From Sphingobacterium sp. UBA2700 (GTDB lineage: Bacteria > Bacteroidota > Bacteroidia > Sphingobacteriales > Sphingobacteriaceae), in the NCBI GenBank assembly GCA_002354335.1, contig DELI01000020.1:62001-126000 (forward strand): a DNA stretch of 64,000 bases, written 5' to 3'. The translations under genes were made by a program, and so were the position numbers. Below are positions 35,139 to 44,135 of this stretch, piece after piece (position 1 is the stretch's first letter; every line of letters begins with the position of its first letter). The notes beneath the pieces were generated by a model, which searched no databases, was not told where the DNA came from, and saw only the letters and a list, made by a program, of their open reading frames with translations.

Positions 35139-36266
35139 CTATAATAAATTGATATACAACTGTGCCTTCTCAATTACTTTCCTGCGCTCGAGACGATTAA
35201 ATAACAAGTGAAATCCAATCCATAAAACGATATCCAATAGGATAACGACATTATTGCTGATATACTCAACCATAACGATATTGAAAACACTAAAAAATAA
35301 GGCTAAAGCTATAATAGAAATCATTGCACTGCGATGGTTCATTCCCGCACGCAAGAATTTATGGTGCAAGTGGTTCCGATCAGGTTTAAAGATAGGATGG
35401 CCCAATCTCCAACGCACCAACATTACCCTCGCTACGTCAAAAACAGGTATGATGAGCGTAGAAAAAGCTACGACAATAGCCCCCTCCGAAAATGGTTTGA
35501 TGTATTCGTTGTTCATTGCAAAACTAATCGCCAGAAATGCAACAGAAAATCCTAAAGTCATACTCCCGGTATCTCCCATAAATATCTGACGACGACGCTT
35601 TTTCGTTCCAAATACGTTGTAGTAGAAAAACGGTATCAATACACCTAAGGTAATAAATGCAAATAAAGCATGTACCCAAGCGCCGTAATAGATAAATAAA
35701 GTTCCGAGAACCAGACAGCTGACACCTACTAAGCCTGAACAAAGTCCGTCAAGACCGTCGATTAGATTGATCGCATTGATAATTAACACAATCACAAATA
35801 TTGTCAATGGCATACCGATCCAAAAAGGAAGCTTCACGATCAAACCGACCCCATATAAATCATTTATCCATAAACCTGACAAAGGCAGTAAGGAGGCTAC
35901 TAATATTTGCGTAATAAATTTCCATTTATAGTCGATTCCGATCAAATCATCCCCTATTCCGACCATCGATAGAATCACCAATCCACAAATCAACATCATA
36001 AAATGCGACAAGAATGCCCAGGATTGAACATCGAAGCTTACTAAATTCGTTTTGAAAACTAAGGTCATGGTGATGACCATCAGCAGGCATTGAACCGGAG
36101 CGAATGAAACACCTCCTAAGCGAGGGATGATGCGATGATGAATTTTACGAGAATCGATAGGATCAAACAGTCGTTTCTTGTAAGTTACCAACATGATAAA
36201 GGGTATGAACGCCCGATTTATCATGATGGCCAATAAGAAAGGAATGAAAACAACCAATAACTCCAA
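35139..36266 (-). CDS. MraY/WecA-family undecaprenyl-phosphate sugar-1-phosphate transferase
   Basis: 375 residues with about ten membrane helices. Cytoplasmic-loop motifs of the family are visible: RLGGVSF, GIGDDLIGIDYKWKF, INLIDGLDGLCSGL, the metal-binding MGDTGSMTLG and a His-rich DRNHLHHKFLRAG. It starts synthesis of a lipid-linked glycan by moving sugar-1-phosphate (often GlcNAc-1-P) onto undecaprenyl phosphate. It is the first gene of the minus-strand operon, and its promoter should lie in the 553-bp gap upstream. Confidence 0.93.
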   Translation of the reverse strand: MELLVVFIPFLLAIMINRAFIPFIMLVTYKKRLFDPIDSRKIHHRIIPRLGGVSFAPVQCLLMVITMTLVFKTNLVSFDVQSWAFLSHFMMLICGLVILSMVGIGDDLIGIDYKWKFITQILVASLLPLSGLWINDLYGVGLIVKLPFWIGMPLTIFVIVLIINAINLIDGLDGLCSGLVGVSCLVLGTLFIYYGAWVHALFAFITLGVLIPFFYYNVFGTKKRRRQIFMGDTGSMTLGFSVAFLAISFAMNNEYIKPFSEGAIVVAFSTLIIPVFDVARVMLVRWRLGHPIFKPDRNHLHHKFLRAGMNHRSAMISIIALALFFSVFNIVMVEYISNNVVILLDIVLWIGFHLLFNRLERRKVIEKAQLYINLL

Positions 36267-36819
36267 AATAATCTATTTAATTTTTAAATCATCTCGAAAA
36301 CCCGTGTTGAAGACTTCAGATTTCGAGCGAACTCCTGGAAAAAAGACGGCACTAAAATTCTAAGAAAATTCTTTTTCAATTATTGCTGAGATAATATTTC
36401 CCATAAGTGATACAAAAATAAGCTTTCAATCAGCCTATGTTTAGTGAAAGACTGAGCAAAAATATTTTTGTAGCAAACAACCGACAGATTAGGGAAATCG
36501 GTCATTCAACATAAGAAAAGCAATATTCAATTTGGTTAGCGATTGTCTCGCGCACGATCTAAAACTGATTTAAGTGGTAAAATCCATATTGATCTAATTT
36601 AAAATATGCATGAAAATATTATACTTTAGTGGTTGTAAATATCCTATAAATTACAATAAATATACAAACATTATTTAATTAGAAAAATACTTTATGCAAA
36701 AGTGTTATCATTCAAGATTCAGGAGCACATTTCGCGAGTTTCAACAGGAAAATTAAGAGTCTGTACAGCTACCACACGCCCGCAACGGACGAACACACAA
36801 CTCCCTCCTTTTTCAATAC
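36267..36819. other. 553-bp A/T-rich intergenic gap
   Basis: Should contain the promoter of the polysaccharide operon (minus strand). A TATTTTTG word, matching TAnnTTTG on the minus strand, lies in the stretch around 36458-36475, but the upstream element is not clear. A 20-codon ATG frame on the plus strand (36693-36755) has no recognised product. No RNA gene or repeat was seen. Confidence 0.35.
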
Positions 36820-38481
36820 TTATTTACTCTTATACAGATGATTTAATAAGGCAAAGCAGATCACAAAGCTGGCGATGAAGCCGATCCATGATAAAACGGG
36901 GATTCCCCAAAGCAGATACCCCACGCGTCCATGTGCCAAAATACTGGCGCCAACTCCAAAAGTCATGGCCAGAATGGATAGCAAAAACTTGTTCCCCATA
37001 CGATGGAGGATCAGCTGAAGATTATCGAAATCCTGCATCTTATGATTTAAGGTCACCTTATCATTTTTTACCTTATCCAACAACTCTAAAAGATCCAAGG
37101 GAACTTCCGTCAATACATCCTTCGCAAACTTAGCCTTCTCCTTCAGCTGCTGTATGAGATAGTCAGCAGACAGCTTTTCCTGCGCTATCTTTTTCGCAAA
37201 CGGCTCAATACTCTCCGGAACGTTCAGATCCGCATCGAGTTGCCGCCCCGTACCCTCCAATATCGAGACGCCACGCAATAAAATGTAAACAAAATCAGGA
37301 AGCAATATATGGTTGCTCTGTAAAACGATATTCAGCTTTTGCAACATCACAGAGATATCAATATCATCTAATGCATTTTGCTTGATCATTTCGAATATCT
37401 CGTAAGCATCCCGTTCGAGCCGCCTCTCGTTCTCTATGTGGTGCACAACCGCAAGTTTCTTAATATTCTTAATTAAACTCTTTGCGTCGTTTGCCAGAAA
37501 ATCAAGCACCATCGCTTCGATGATGTTTCGGTCCTCGGGAATCATAAATCCCATCGCTCCGAAATCCAGAAATACGACTTGCCCCCGACGGTTGATTAGG
37601 ACATTTCCAGGATGGGGATCCGCATGAAAAAAACCATGCATCAAGACCTGCTCTAAATACAAATCCAACACATTCTGTAAAACCGATTTCGTATAGAGAC
37701 CATAGGACTGGAAACCCTCCAGATCATTCACTTTCACCCCATCGATGAACTCCAGACATAGAATACGGTCGGTACTATATTTCCGATAAACTTTCGGAAC
37801 ATAAACGTCCTTATTTCCAGCGAAGTTCCTCCGGAATCGTTCGATGTTATTAAGTTCATTCGTAAAGGACAACTCATTGAGTAAGGAGCTTTCAAAAGAA
37901 AGTACAATCTGATAGAGATTCATCTTATAGACCACCTCATACTTCCGCTGCAGGAGCTGCACTAAATCTTTGATAAAATCTAAGTCGGCACGAATAATCT
38001 CGTCGATGCCCGCCCGCTTAACCTTCAGTACCACTTCCTGCCCATTATTAAGGCGAGCTTTGTAAACTTGAGCAATCGAAGCAGATGCAATTGGGACTAA
38101 ATCCAACTCAACAAAATGCGAGTCTACATCAATTTCCAACTCTTCCTTCAGCACAGCGCGCAAGTCAATCTCACTCAACATCACGTCATCCTGTAGCTTT
38201 ACCAGTTCTTCCTGCAAATCCTGGGGGATAATATCAGGTCTATTGCTCAGGAGCTGCCCCAACTTAATAAAAGTGGGCCCCAACTCTTCAATAGCCGCAC
38301 GAATACGTGTATTAAAATCGTCTTCGAAGATTTTGCGAGCATGATTATTCCAAAAAAGAAAACTGTCGGGAAGAATACGATCCAAATTAGACCTCGATAT
38401 AATCTCGTCAAAACCATGTTTTGACAAAATCTTCAAAATCTGCCCTACTCTTTTGATCTTTTGAAAACCGTTAAATTGCAT
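36820..38481 (-). CDS. ABC1/UbiB (AarF)-family atypical kinase
   Basis: 553 residues. The kinase-like core contains the KxGQ motif in FIKLGQLLSNRPDIIP, an Ala-rich loop SIASASIAQVYKARL in place of the glycine-rich loop, the ADPHPGNVLI catalytic loop and FLDFGAMGFM for metal binding. Two C-terminal membrane helices (about residues 500-548) anchor it. In other bacteria UbiB supports ubiquinone or isoprenoid-quinone synthesis through ATPase activity; in Bacteroidota the likely link is to menaquinone or lipids. It is monocistronic. Confidence 0.92.
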   Translation of the reverse strand: MQFNGFQKIKRVGQILKILSKHGFDEIISRSNLDRILPDSFLFWNNHARKIFEDDFNTRIRAAIEELGPTFIKLGQLLSNRPDIIPQDLQEELVKLQDDVMLSEIDLRAVLKEELEIDVDSHFVELDLVPIASASIAQVYKARLNNGQEVVLKVKRAGIDEIIRADLDFIKDLVQLLQRKYEVVYKMNLYQIVLSFESSLLNELSFTNELNNIERFRRNFAGNKDVYVPKVYRKYSTDRILCLEFIDGVKVNDLEGFQSYGLYTKSVLQNVLDLYLEQVLMHGFFHADPHPGNVLINRRGQVVFLDFGAMGFMIPEDRNIIEAMVLDFLANDAKSLIKNIKKLAVVHHIENERRLERDAYEIFEMIKQNALDDIDISVMLQKLNIVLQSNHILLPDFVYILLRGVSILEGTGRQLDADLNVPESIEPFAKKIAQEKLSADYLIQQLKEKAKFAKDVLTEVPLDLLELLDKVKNDKVTLNHKMQDFDNLQLILHRMGNKFLLSILAMTFGVGASILAHGRVGYLLWGIPVLSWIGFIASFVICFALLNHLYKSK

Positions 38482-39061
38482 TGAAATTCAATTTTTATCA
38501 AGTTACTAAATATCTATAGGACAAATTCTATTCCTAAGTTGTTTTCATATCAAAATCTATTTGCAATTGAAATGAATGAACACATCATAGGAAAAATAAA
38601 AAAAAGCTATTTTTTTAAGTTGAAACTGCAATCGTATCTATTTTGTTATAGTCTCTTAAAAAAATACAGAATCATCCTAAACATACCCTAGCAACCCTCA
38701 TTATGAACACTTTAGCATTAAAACAAAACTATATCAGGGAAAACATGGCAGAATAACTTTAAAAACAATTAGTAATTAGTTAAATATTATCATATCTTAA
38801 CAATCTCAATTAAAATAATAAATAATGTATATTTACTATTTTAAAAACAGAAGTATTCATATTAGGGTTTTTATTAAAGATTAAATAAAGACTAATAAGA
38901 AGGAAGGATTGTTTCCTAGTCAAAAAACATCAACGTTCTGATAATTTCATGACAAACAAGGTCCCGATTTTGTGATTTATTAACATAGGTCAATGTATAG
39001 TATCTTAATAAATGAAATATTTGCAATATCATTTAGATAAGTAATATTAAAAAATAGATTT
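38482..39061. other. 580-bp A/T-rich intergenic gap between divergent genes
   Basis: Upstream region for both the UbiB-like gene (minus) and the YceI gene (plus). A TAGATTTTG word on the minus strand near the first gene and AATATTTGC before the YceI gene are near-matches to the -7 consensus but not exact. No other structure was found. Confidence 0.35.
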
Positions 39062-39652
39062 ATGAAAACAATTTTAACATTCGTTGCCACATTATTTTTC
39101 ATTACAAATGCGGCATTTGCACAAGTAAAATGGTCAGTAGACCCAGCACACACAAACGCGAGATTTGAAGTAAGCCACCTAGGCATCTCATTCGTCGATG
39201 GATCATTCAATACACTTTCCGGAGCCGTAGAAACGACCGATGGCAGCAATTTCAACCAAGCGAAAATTGCATTCGAAATTGATGTAAATAGTATCGACAC
39301 ACGCGTAGACGCTAGAGACGAACACCTCAAAAGCGATGACTTTTTCAATGCTGCTCAATTTCCGAAAATGACATTGACGAACGGCGTGTTGACAAAGGGA
39401 AAAAAAGGAAAATTCGTATTAAAGGGAGATTTGACTATTCGTGACGTAACGAAACCTGTTGAATTTCAAGTAACGCAAAACAACGGAATCATCACCGATC
39501 CATGGGGTAAAACACGTGTCGGTTTCACTGCGACAACAACAATAAACCGCTTGGATTATAATATAAAATACAATGATAAATTACCTTCAGGCGTACAAGC
39601 TGTCGCATCTGACGTGAAAATCATTGTAAACACAGAATTAGTAAAGAACTAA
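39062..39652 (+). CDS. YceI-family periplasmic protein
   Basis: 196 residues with a signal peptide (MKTILTFVATLFFITNAAFAQ). The lipocalin-like YceI barrel is recognised by KWSVDPAHTNARFEVSHLG, DARDEHLKSDDFFNAAQFP and the C-terminal RLDYNIKYND. The family binds long isoprenoid or amphipathic chains in the periplasm, and its members are often induced by stress. Here the ligand is unknown. It is monocistronic with a strong hairpin terminator. Confidence 0.92.
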   Translation: MKTILTFVATLFFITNAAFAQVKWSVDPAHTNARFEVSHLGISFVDGSFNTLSGAVETTDGSNFNQAKIAFEIDVNSIDTRVDARDEHLKSDDFFNAAQFPKMTLTNGVLTKGKKGKFVLKGDLTIRDVTKPVEFQVTQNNGIITDPWGKTRVGFTATTTINRLDYNIKYNDKLPSGVQAVASDVKIIVNTELVKN

Positions 39653-39727
39653 GTGTACATATAATTAAAAGTAGTCCAACGCTACTTTATAATGGAATTC
39701 CACACTAATCTCCATTATGCAAAAATT

Positions 39728-39764
39728 AGAGGCTACCATTGAAAATGGATAGCCTCTTTTTTTA
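39728..39764. terminator. Bidirectional terminator
   Basis: AGAGGCTACCATT pairs with AATGGATAGCCTCT (one bulge) with a GAAA loop, then a T7 tract on the plus strand. It lies between the YceI gene and the convergent aminotransferase gene, and A bases before the stem give a T-tract on the other strand. Confidence 0.85.
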
Positions 39765-39768
39765 TAAA

Positions 39769-40626
39769 TTATTCTTCGACCTCATAAGTCCAAGTCGCTA
39801 GGCGATCCTGAAAAACTCTAGATATCTTATTAAAGTATCGCTTCTGCTTATAGCCCATGACCCACTGTATTCCTTGAGTTGCATTCGTACAAAATATCTC
39901 ATCCGCTACCTTCATGATGTCTGGCTTAATCTCAGCTTCCACGACTTCAATCCCTTCAGACAAAGCAATATCCATAACGACGCGACGCATAACACCCGCA
40001 ATGCAGCCCTCTGTCAGCGCTGGAGTATATAAAACCTTATTGTAATAAATGAAGATATTCGATGTCAGCGCTTCACAAAGATTGCCCGCCTGATTCAAAA
40101 TAAAAACCTCATCAAATGCATGCTTTTTCCGAAAGTTACCCGCCATCACATAAACCAAAGCATTGTTGGATTTCAATTTTGACAGCTCATTATAAGGCTT
40201 TTTAAAATCGGTATATAAATCAACGATTAAACCTAATTTCTTATCTCGCAGACTGTCCTGTTTCCGTTCAACTTGCAAAACATAGCCAGCCTTATTCGAC
40301 TCCGGACCATACGTTCCTGCCCCCATCCGGAAAACAATTAGACGAACGCGAAGCACCTGCCCCATCATATTGTTCTTGCGGATTAATTCCTCAACCTTAT
40401 TGCGTACAAAAAAGGTATCAAAAACACCAGTATCTTCAAATTGCAGCAAGGATAAACCATCCTGTAGACGCTCGATGTGGAAATCCAGAAAACGTATATC
40501 GCCATCCTTCCATAACATTGTCTCAAACAAACCATCACCGTATCGAAAAGCGCGGTTATCAACGCTTAATACAGCCATATCCTCCGGCACCAAACTGCCA
40601 TTAAAGTTTATATATTGTATTGGCAT
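39769..40626 (-). CDS. Class IV aminotransferase (PabC/IlvE/DAAT fold)
   Basis: 285 residues of PLP-dependent fold type IV. Visible are the N-terminal NFNGSLVPEDMAVLSVDNRAFRYGDGLFE region (quoted in part), the PLP-lysine region YNELSKLKSNNALVYVMA and the phosphate-binding EALTSNIFI. It is closest in look to aminodeoxychorismate lyase (PabC) or a branched-chain/D-amino-acid aminotransferase; these cannot be separated by eye. It is cytoplasmic. It starts 25 bp after the RluD-like gene on the same strand and may be cotranscribed. Confidence 0.85.
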   Translation of the reverse strand: MPIQYINFNGSLVPEDMAVLSVDNRAFRYGDGLFETMLWKDGDIRFLDFHIERLQDGLSLLQFEDTGVFDTFFVRNKVEELIRKNNMMGQVLRVRLIVFRMGAGTYGPESNKAGYVLQVERKQDSLRDKKLGLIVDLYTDFKKPYNELSKLKSNNALVYVMAGNFRKKHAFDEVFILNQAGNLCEALTSNIFIYYNKVLYTPALTEGCIAGVMRRVVMDIALSEGIEVVEAEIKPDIMKVADEIFCTNATQGIQWVMGYKQKRYFNKISRVFQDRLATWTYEVEE

Positions 40627-40651
40627 AAATCTTCTATTCTATCTATTTTAT

Positions 40652-41683
40652 CTAGTCTTGTGTGTTTGTACTATAACTCTCCCATTTCTCTAATGCTAAA
40701 CGGAAATCCTCAGGTATTGGTACCTCAAAATGTAAAAATTGTTTTGATTTTGGATGTTCAAATCCTAAACTCTTGGCGTGCAGCGCTTGCCTCGGCAGCA
40801 ATGCAAAGCAATTTTCTACAAATTGCTTATATTTAGTGAACGTAGTACCCTTCAATATCTTATGCCCACCGTAGGATTCATCGTTGAACAAAGGGTGCCC
40901 GATGGATTTCATGTGTGCACGAATTTGATGCGTACGTCCAGTCTCCAATTGGCATTCAATTAAAGTAACATAACCCAAACGCTTCAGAACTTTGTAATGT
41001 GTCACCGACCATTTTCCTTTTTCAGGGTCATCATACATATCCATAATGCGACGGTCTTTCATATTCCGACCAATGTAGCCTGACACAGTACCATCCTCCT
41101 TCAAATCGCCCCATACTAAAGCCACGTATTTGCGAGCAATAGAGTGATCAAAAAATTGCTTCGCCAAATAGGTCATCGCCCACTCACTTTTGGCAATAAC
41201 TAATAAACCGGAAGTGTCTTTATCGATGCGATGTACCAGACCCGGACGACCGGTGTTGCCAGGCAAAGTCGGCAACTGATTCAAATGAAAAGTCAACGCA
41301 TTCACCAGCGTCCCTGAATAATTATTAAAGCCAGGATGCACAACCATACCGGCCTCTTTATTAACCAGTAGCACATCATCATCTTCATAAATAATGTCTA
41401 ATGGGATATCTTCCGGATAAACTTCCGTATCTCGGGGTGGATCAGGAAGCACGACCGTAATCAAATCCAAAGGCTTTACCTTATAACTCGCTTTGACAAC
41501 TTTCTCATTCACCAAAACAGAACCCGAATCAATCGCGTTTTGAATACGATTTCGTGAAGTATTCTCCACCCGATTCATCAAGAATTTATCTAAACGCAAT
41601 GGCGCTTGCCCTTTGTCAGCCACGATGCGTAAATGTTCGAAAAGTTCTTGTTCGTCCTGTTCTAAATCTAAATCTTCCGTCAT
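40652..41683 (-). CDS. rluD: RluA/RluD-family pseudouridine synthase
   Basis: About 343 residues. An S4 RNA-binding domain (residues about 20-80, LRLDKFLMNRVENTSRNRIQ) is followed by the catalytic domain with GLVHRIDKDTSGLLVIAKS, whose Asp in RIDKDTSG is the nucleophile, and RTHQIRAHM. It makes pseudouridine in rRNA, most likely in 23S rRNA as RluD does. The frame is open to an ATG at 41707, but an exact -7 element (TACTTTTG, 41689-41696) lies within that extension, so the ATG at 41683 (MTEDLD) is preferred. That leaves a very short or absent leader. Confidence 0.87.
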   Translation of the reverse strand: MTEDLDLEQDEQELFEHLRIVADKGQAPLRLDKFLMNRVENTSRNRIQNAIDSGSVLVNEKVVKASYKVKPLDLITVVLPDPPRDTEVYPEDIPLDIIYEDDDVLLVNKEAGMVVHPGFNNYSGTLVNALTFHLNQLPTLPGNTGRPGLVHRIDKDTSGLLVIAKSEWAMTYLAKQFFDHSIARKYVALVWGDLKEDGTVSGYIGRNMKDRRIMDMYDDPEKGKWSVTHYKVLKRLGYVTLIECQLETGRTHQIRAHMKSIGHPLFNDESYGGHKILKGTTFTKYKQFVENCFALLPRQALHAKSLGFEHPKSKQFLHFEVPIPEDFRLALEKWESYSTNTQD

Positions 41684-41688
41684 AGCCA

Positions 41689-41696
41689 CAAAAGTA
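41689..41696 (-). promoter_or_regulatory. Bacteroidota -7 promoter element
   Basis: TACTTTTG on the minus strand is an exact TAnnTTTG match just before the preferred ATG of the pseudouridine synthase gene, implying a nearly leaderless mRNA. The -33 element is not evident. Confidence 0.45.
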
Positions 41697-41778
41697 ATAT
41701 TTTTCACCTGATGTACATAAGCTACATAATTTTAAGCTTAACTTATCCTTCAAATAGATTAATCCTTAACTTTACAGG

Positions 41779-42690
41779 ATGCCGCTAAATTTTCCAATAT
41801 ACAGTCCAGTTCAACAAATCATACATCCATTCTTTGCTGCACATGACGTCGAAGTCTTTATAAAAAGGGACGACATGATTCATCCGTTTATTTCCGGCAA
41901 TAAGTGGCGAAAACTAAAACTTCATATAGCAAAATTAAAATCCCTAAAAATCAATACTGTTGTTACTTTTGGTGGTGCCTGGTCGAACCACCTTTTGGCA
42001 ACTGCGGCAGCGGGGGCACAGTTTCAGATCAAAACTCACGCATTTGTCCGCGGCGAGGAAGTAAGCAACCCCGTACTCGCCCTGTGCAAGCTATTTGGCA
42101 TGACGCTACAATTTGTAGACCGCAGTTCTTATAAGGACAAGCTAGCCCTTTTTAATGCAAACTTTAGTGGTAGCGAAGCGCTATTTATCGATGAAGGCGG
42201 CCGAAGCGATGAGGGCGTAGAAGGTTGCGAGAGCATCATAGATGAGTTAGCTGATACTTATACAGATATCTTTGTCGCAGCAGGTACCGGAACAACGGCA
42301 GCGGGCATCCTTCAAGCGATCAACAAACAGGCGCTCAGTACAACATTGCACTGCGTACCGGTATTGAAAGCTGGAGATTTTATAAAAAATGATATTAGCA
42401 AATGGGGAATCGATACGGAACACTTAAAATTACATAGCGAATACCACTTCGGAGGATATGCGAAAACCAAACCCGAGCTCTTACAATTCGTGAAAGACTT
42501 CGTAAGTACTACCGGAATTATGATCGAACCCACTTATACCGGAAAGATGATGTATGCGCTGTTTGATCAAATCAGAACAGGAAAAATACAAGCCGGAGGT
42601 AAAATATTAGCAATACATACCGGCGGACTGACAGGATTTCTAGGAATGTATGAAAAATTCGATAATTTAGCGCCTGTGAGCACGCAATAG
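41779..42690 (+). CDS. PLP-dependent ACC deaminase/D-cysteine desulfhydrase family
   Basis: 303 residues of tryptophan-synthase-beta fold. The PLP lysine lies in FISGNKWRKLKLH. GGAWSNHLLATAAAG is the substrate/cofactor loop and AAGTGTTAAGIL the phosphate-binding glycine loop. It degrades either 1-aminocyclopropane-1-carboxylate or D-cysteine to ammonia and an oxoacid; which cannot be told by eye, and in Bacteroidota D-cysteine or related amino acids are likelier (inference). It is divergent from the pseudouridine synthase, with a -7-like TAACTTTA close to the ATG. The BamA-like gene follows 6 bp later. Confidence 0.88.
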   Translation: MPLNFPIYSPVQQIIHPFFAAHDVEVFIKRDDMIHPFISGNKWRKLKLHIAKLKSLKINTVVTFGGAWSNHLLATAAAGAQFQIKTHAFVRGEEVSNPVLALCKLFGMTLQFVDRSSYKDKLALFNANFSGSEALFIDEGGRSDEGVEGCESIIDELADTYTDIFVAAGTGTTAAGILQAINKQALSTTLHCVPVLKAGDFIKNDISKWGIDTEHLKLHSEYHFGGYAKTKPELLQFVKDFVSTTGIMIEPTYTGKMMYALFDQIRTGKIQAGGKILAIHTGGLTGFLGMYEKFDNLAPVSTQ

Positions 42691-42696
42691 AAAACA

Positions 42697-44049
42697 ATGA
42701 ATAAGGAAACTGTTATATTGAAAGCTGCTGATGAACAAAGCTATAAATTATTAAAATCTGCTATGCGCGCAATCCTAACCACCTGTTCCATCTTTTTGCT
42801 TGCCTTGACAACAAACGCGCAACAGATCGAAATACAAGACACCATAAGCAACAAGCAACAAAAGGATACGCTCCGTAATACGGAGGAACTTTACGATATC
42901 GTTGATCTGTTCAAAGATATTATCCCGTCAAAAAAGCCTAAAGATCAGAAACCAAAGAAAAGATCGCCCATTTCTTACTTGCCCAACATTAACTATAACC
43001 CCTCCATTGGTGCACAGATCGGTGTCAAAGCAGTAGGCGGAAAAGTGTTAGGCAATCAACCGAATACGCAGATGTCCATTGCTGCGGCAGCATTAAGCTA
43101 TACGACCCGAGGAATTATTGTGGGCTATCTGATTCATGATATTTACACGCCTTCCAACAAGTGGAATATTAAGGGGAATGTTATGGTGGCTAAAGCCGTA
43201 GGACTAGATTATGGTCTAGGAATGGGAACGCCGATAGACAACCCGACTGAAGAAGAGCTGATCATTAACAATCCCGAAAGACAGCGTTTTGTCAACAAAT
43301 TCACCGCATATACCATCAATGAGCGTATATATAAACAACTTTTCCCAGGTGCATTTGTAGGTGCAGGTGTCTTCTTCGAACTCAAGAGAGGCTTGGAGAC
43401 CTTTGGTAGTGCTGAAAACATGTCGCCTACTCAAATATATAGTCGATGGAACAACTTTAACCCTGTCGATATCAATAACAACGGATTAATGGTCAATATG
43501 CAATACACCACACGCGATAATCCCAATAGTGCGCATAAAGGCATGTATGTCGACGTAGTTTTACGCATGAACCAGGAATGGATGGGCAGTGAGCACAATG
43601 CCTACCAATTGCAGACAGATTTCCGTAAGTACTGGCAATTGTCATCCAGCAGAAGCAACCATGTTTTAGCCTTTTGGAATTTCGGATCGTATAAGCTAGG
43701 TGGAAAACTTCCTTATGTAGATCTTCCAGGAACCAGTAAAGACCCTTATGCAAGAAGTGGACGCGGATATACCATGGGATATTTCAAGGGACTCTCCTAC
43801 TTCTATTCTGAAGTTGAATATAGATATCCGATTCTGCGCAACCAATTCTTGAGTGGTGTTGTTTTTGCCAACGTACAAAGCACGAACGATCAGATGGGCA
43901 CTAAGCTCTTTCAACAATGGCAGCCAGCGGCAGGTGCAGGTCTTCGCGTCTTATTCAATAAAGCAACCCGAACGAACTTATGTATAGACTATGCCTTCGG
44001 AAAATTCGGACAACGAGGGCTATTCTTGGGCTTGAATGATGCATTTTAA
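42697..44049 (+). CDS. BamA/TamA-like outer-membrane barrel protein
   Basis: 450 residues. A signal sequence begins around the internal Met at 42763 (MRAILTTCSIFLLALTTNAQ), so that ATG is an alternative start; from 42697 the n-region would be about 22 residues longer. A short charged linker (IIPSKKPKDQKPKKRSPISYLP) leads to a 16-strand-type Omp85 barrel with GYTMGYFKGLSYFYSEVEYR and a C-terminal YAFGKFGQRGLFLGLNDAF ending in Phe. No POTRA domains are present, so it is a short, POTRA-less family member. It may be cotranscribed with the PLP deaminase (6-bp gap). Function unknown. Confidence 0.8.
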   Translation: MNKETVILKAADEQSYKLLKSAMRAILTTCSIFLLALTTNAQQIEIQDTISNKQQKDTLRNTEELYDIVDLFKDIIPSKKPKDQKPKKRSPISYLPNINYNPSIGAQIGVKAVGGKVLGNQPNTQMSIAAAALSYTTRGIIVGYLIHDIYTPSNKWNIKGNVMVAKAVGLDYGLGMGTPIDNPTEEELIINNPERQRFVNKFTAYTINERIYKQLFPGAFVGAGVFFELKRGLETFGSAENMSPTQIYSRWNNFNPVDINNNGLMVNMQYTTRDNPNSAHKGMYVDVVLRMNQEWMGSEHNAYQLQTDFRKYWQLSSSRSNHVLAFWNFGSYKLGGKLPYVDLPGTSKDPYARSGRGYTMGYFKGLSYFYSEVEYRYPILRNQFLSGVVFANVQSTNDQMGTKLFQQWQPAAGAGLRVLFNKATRTNLCIDYAFGKFGQRGLFLGLNDAF

Positions 44050-44135
44050 CCTGTACAAATCCCTGTTTTAATCGCATTCTGTTTCCAAATCTTCAGTTAT
44101 TTTCGGTATTTTGCGAGCAAATCAGCCTTGAAATC

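Noticed and set aside
36693..36755. 20-codon ATG frame upstream of the polysaccharide operon
   Set aside because: No ribosome site, no family likeness and an A/T-rich setting where such frames arise by chance.
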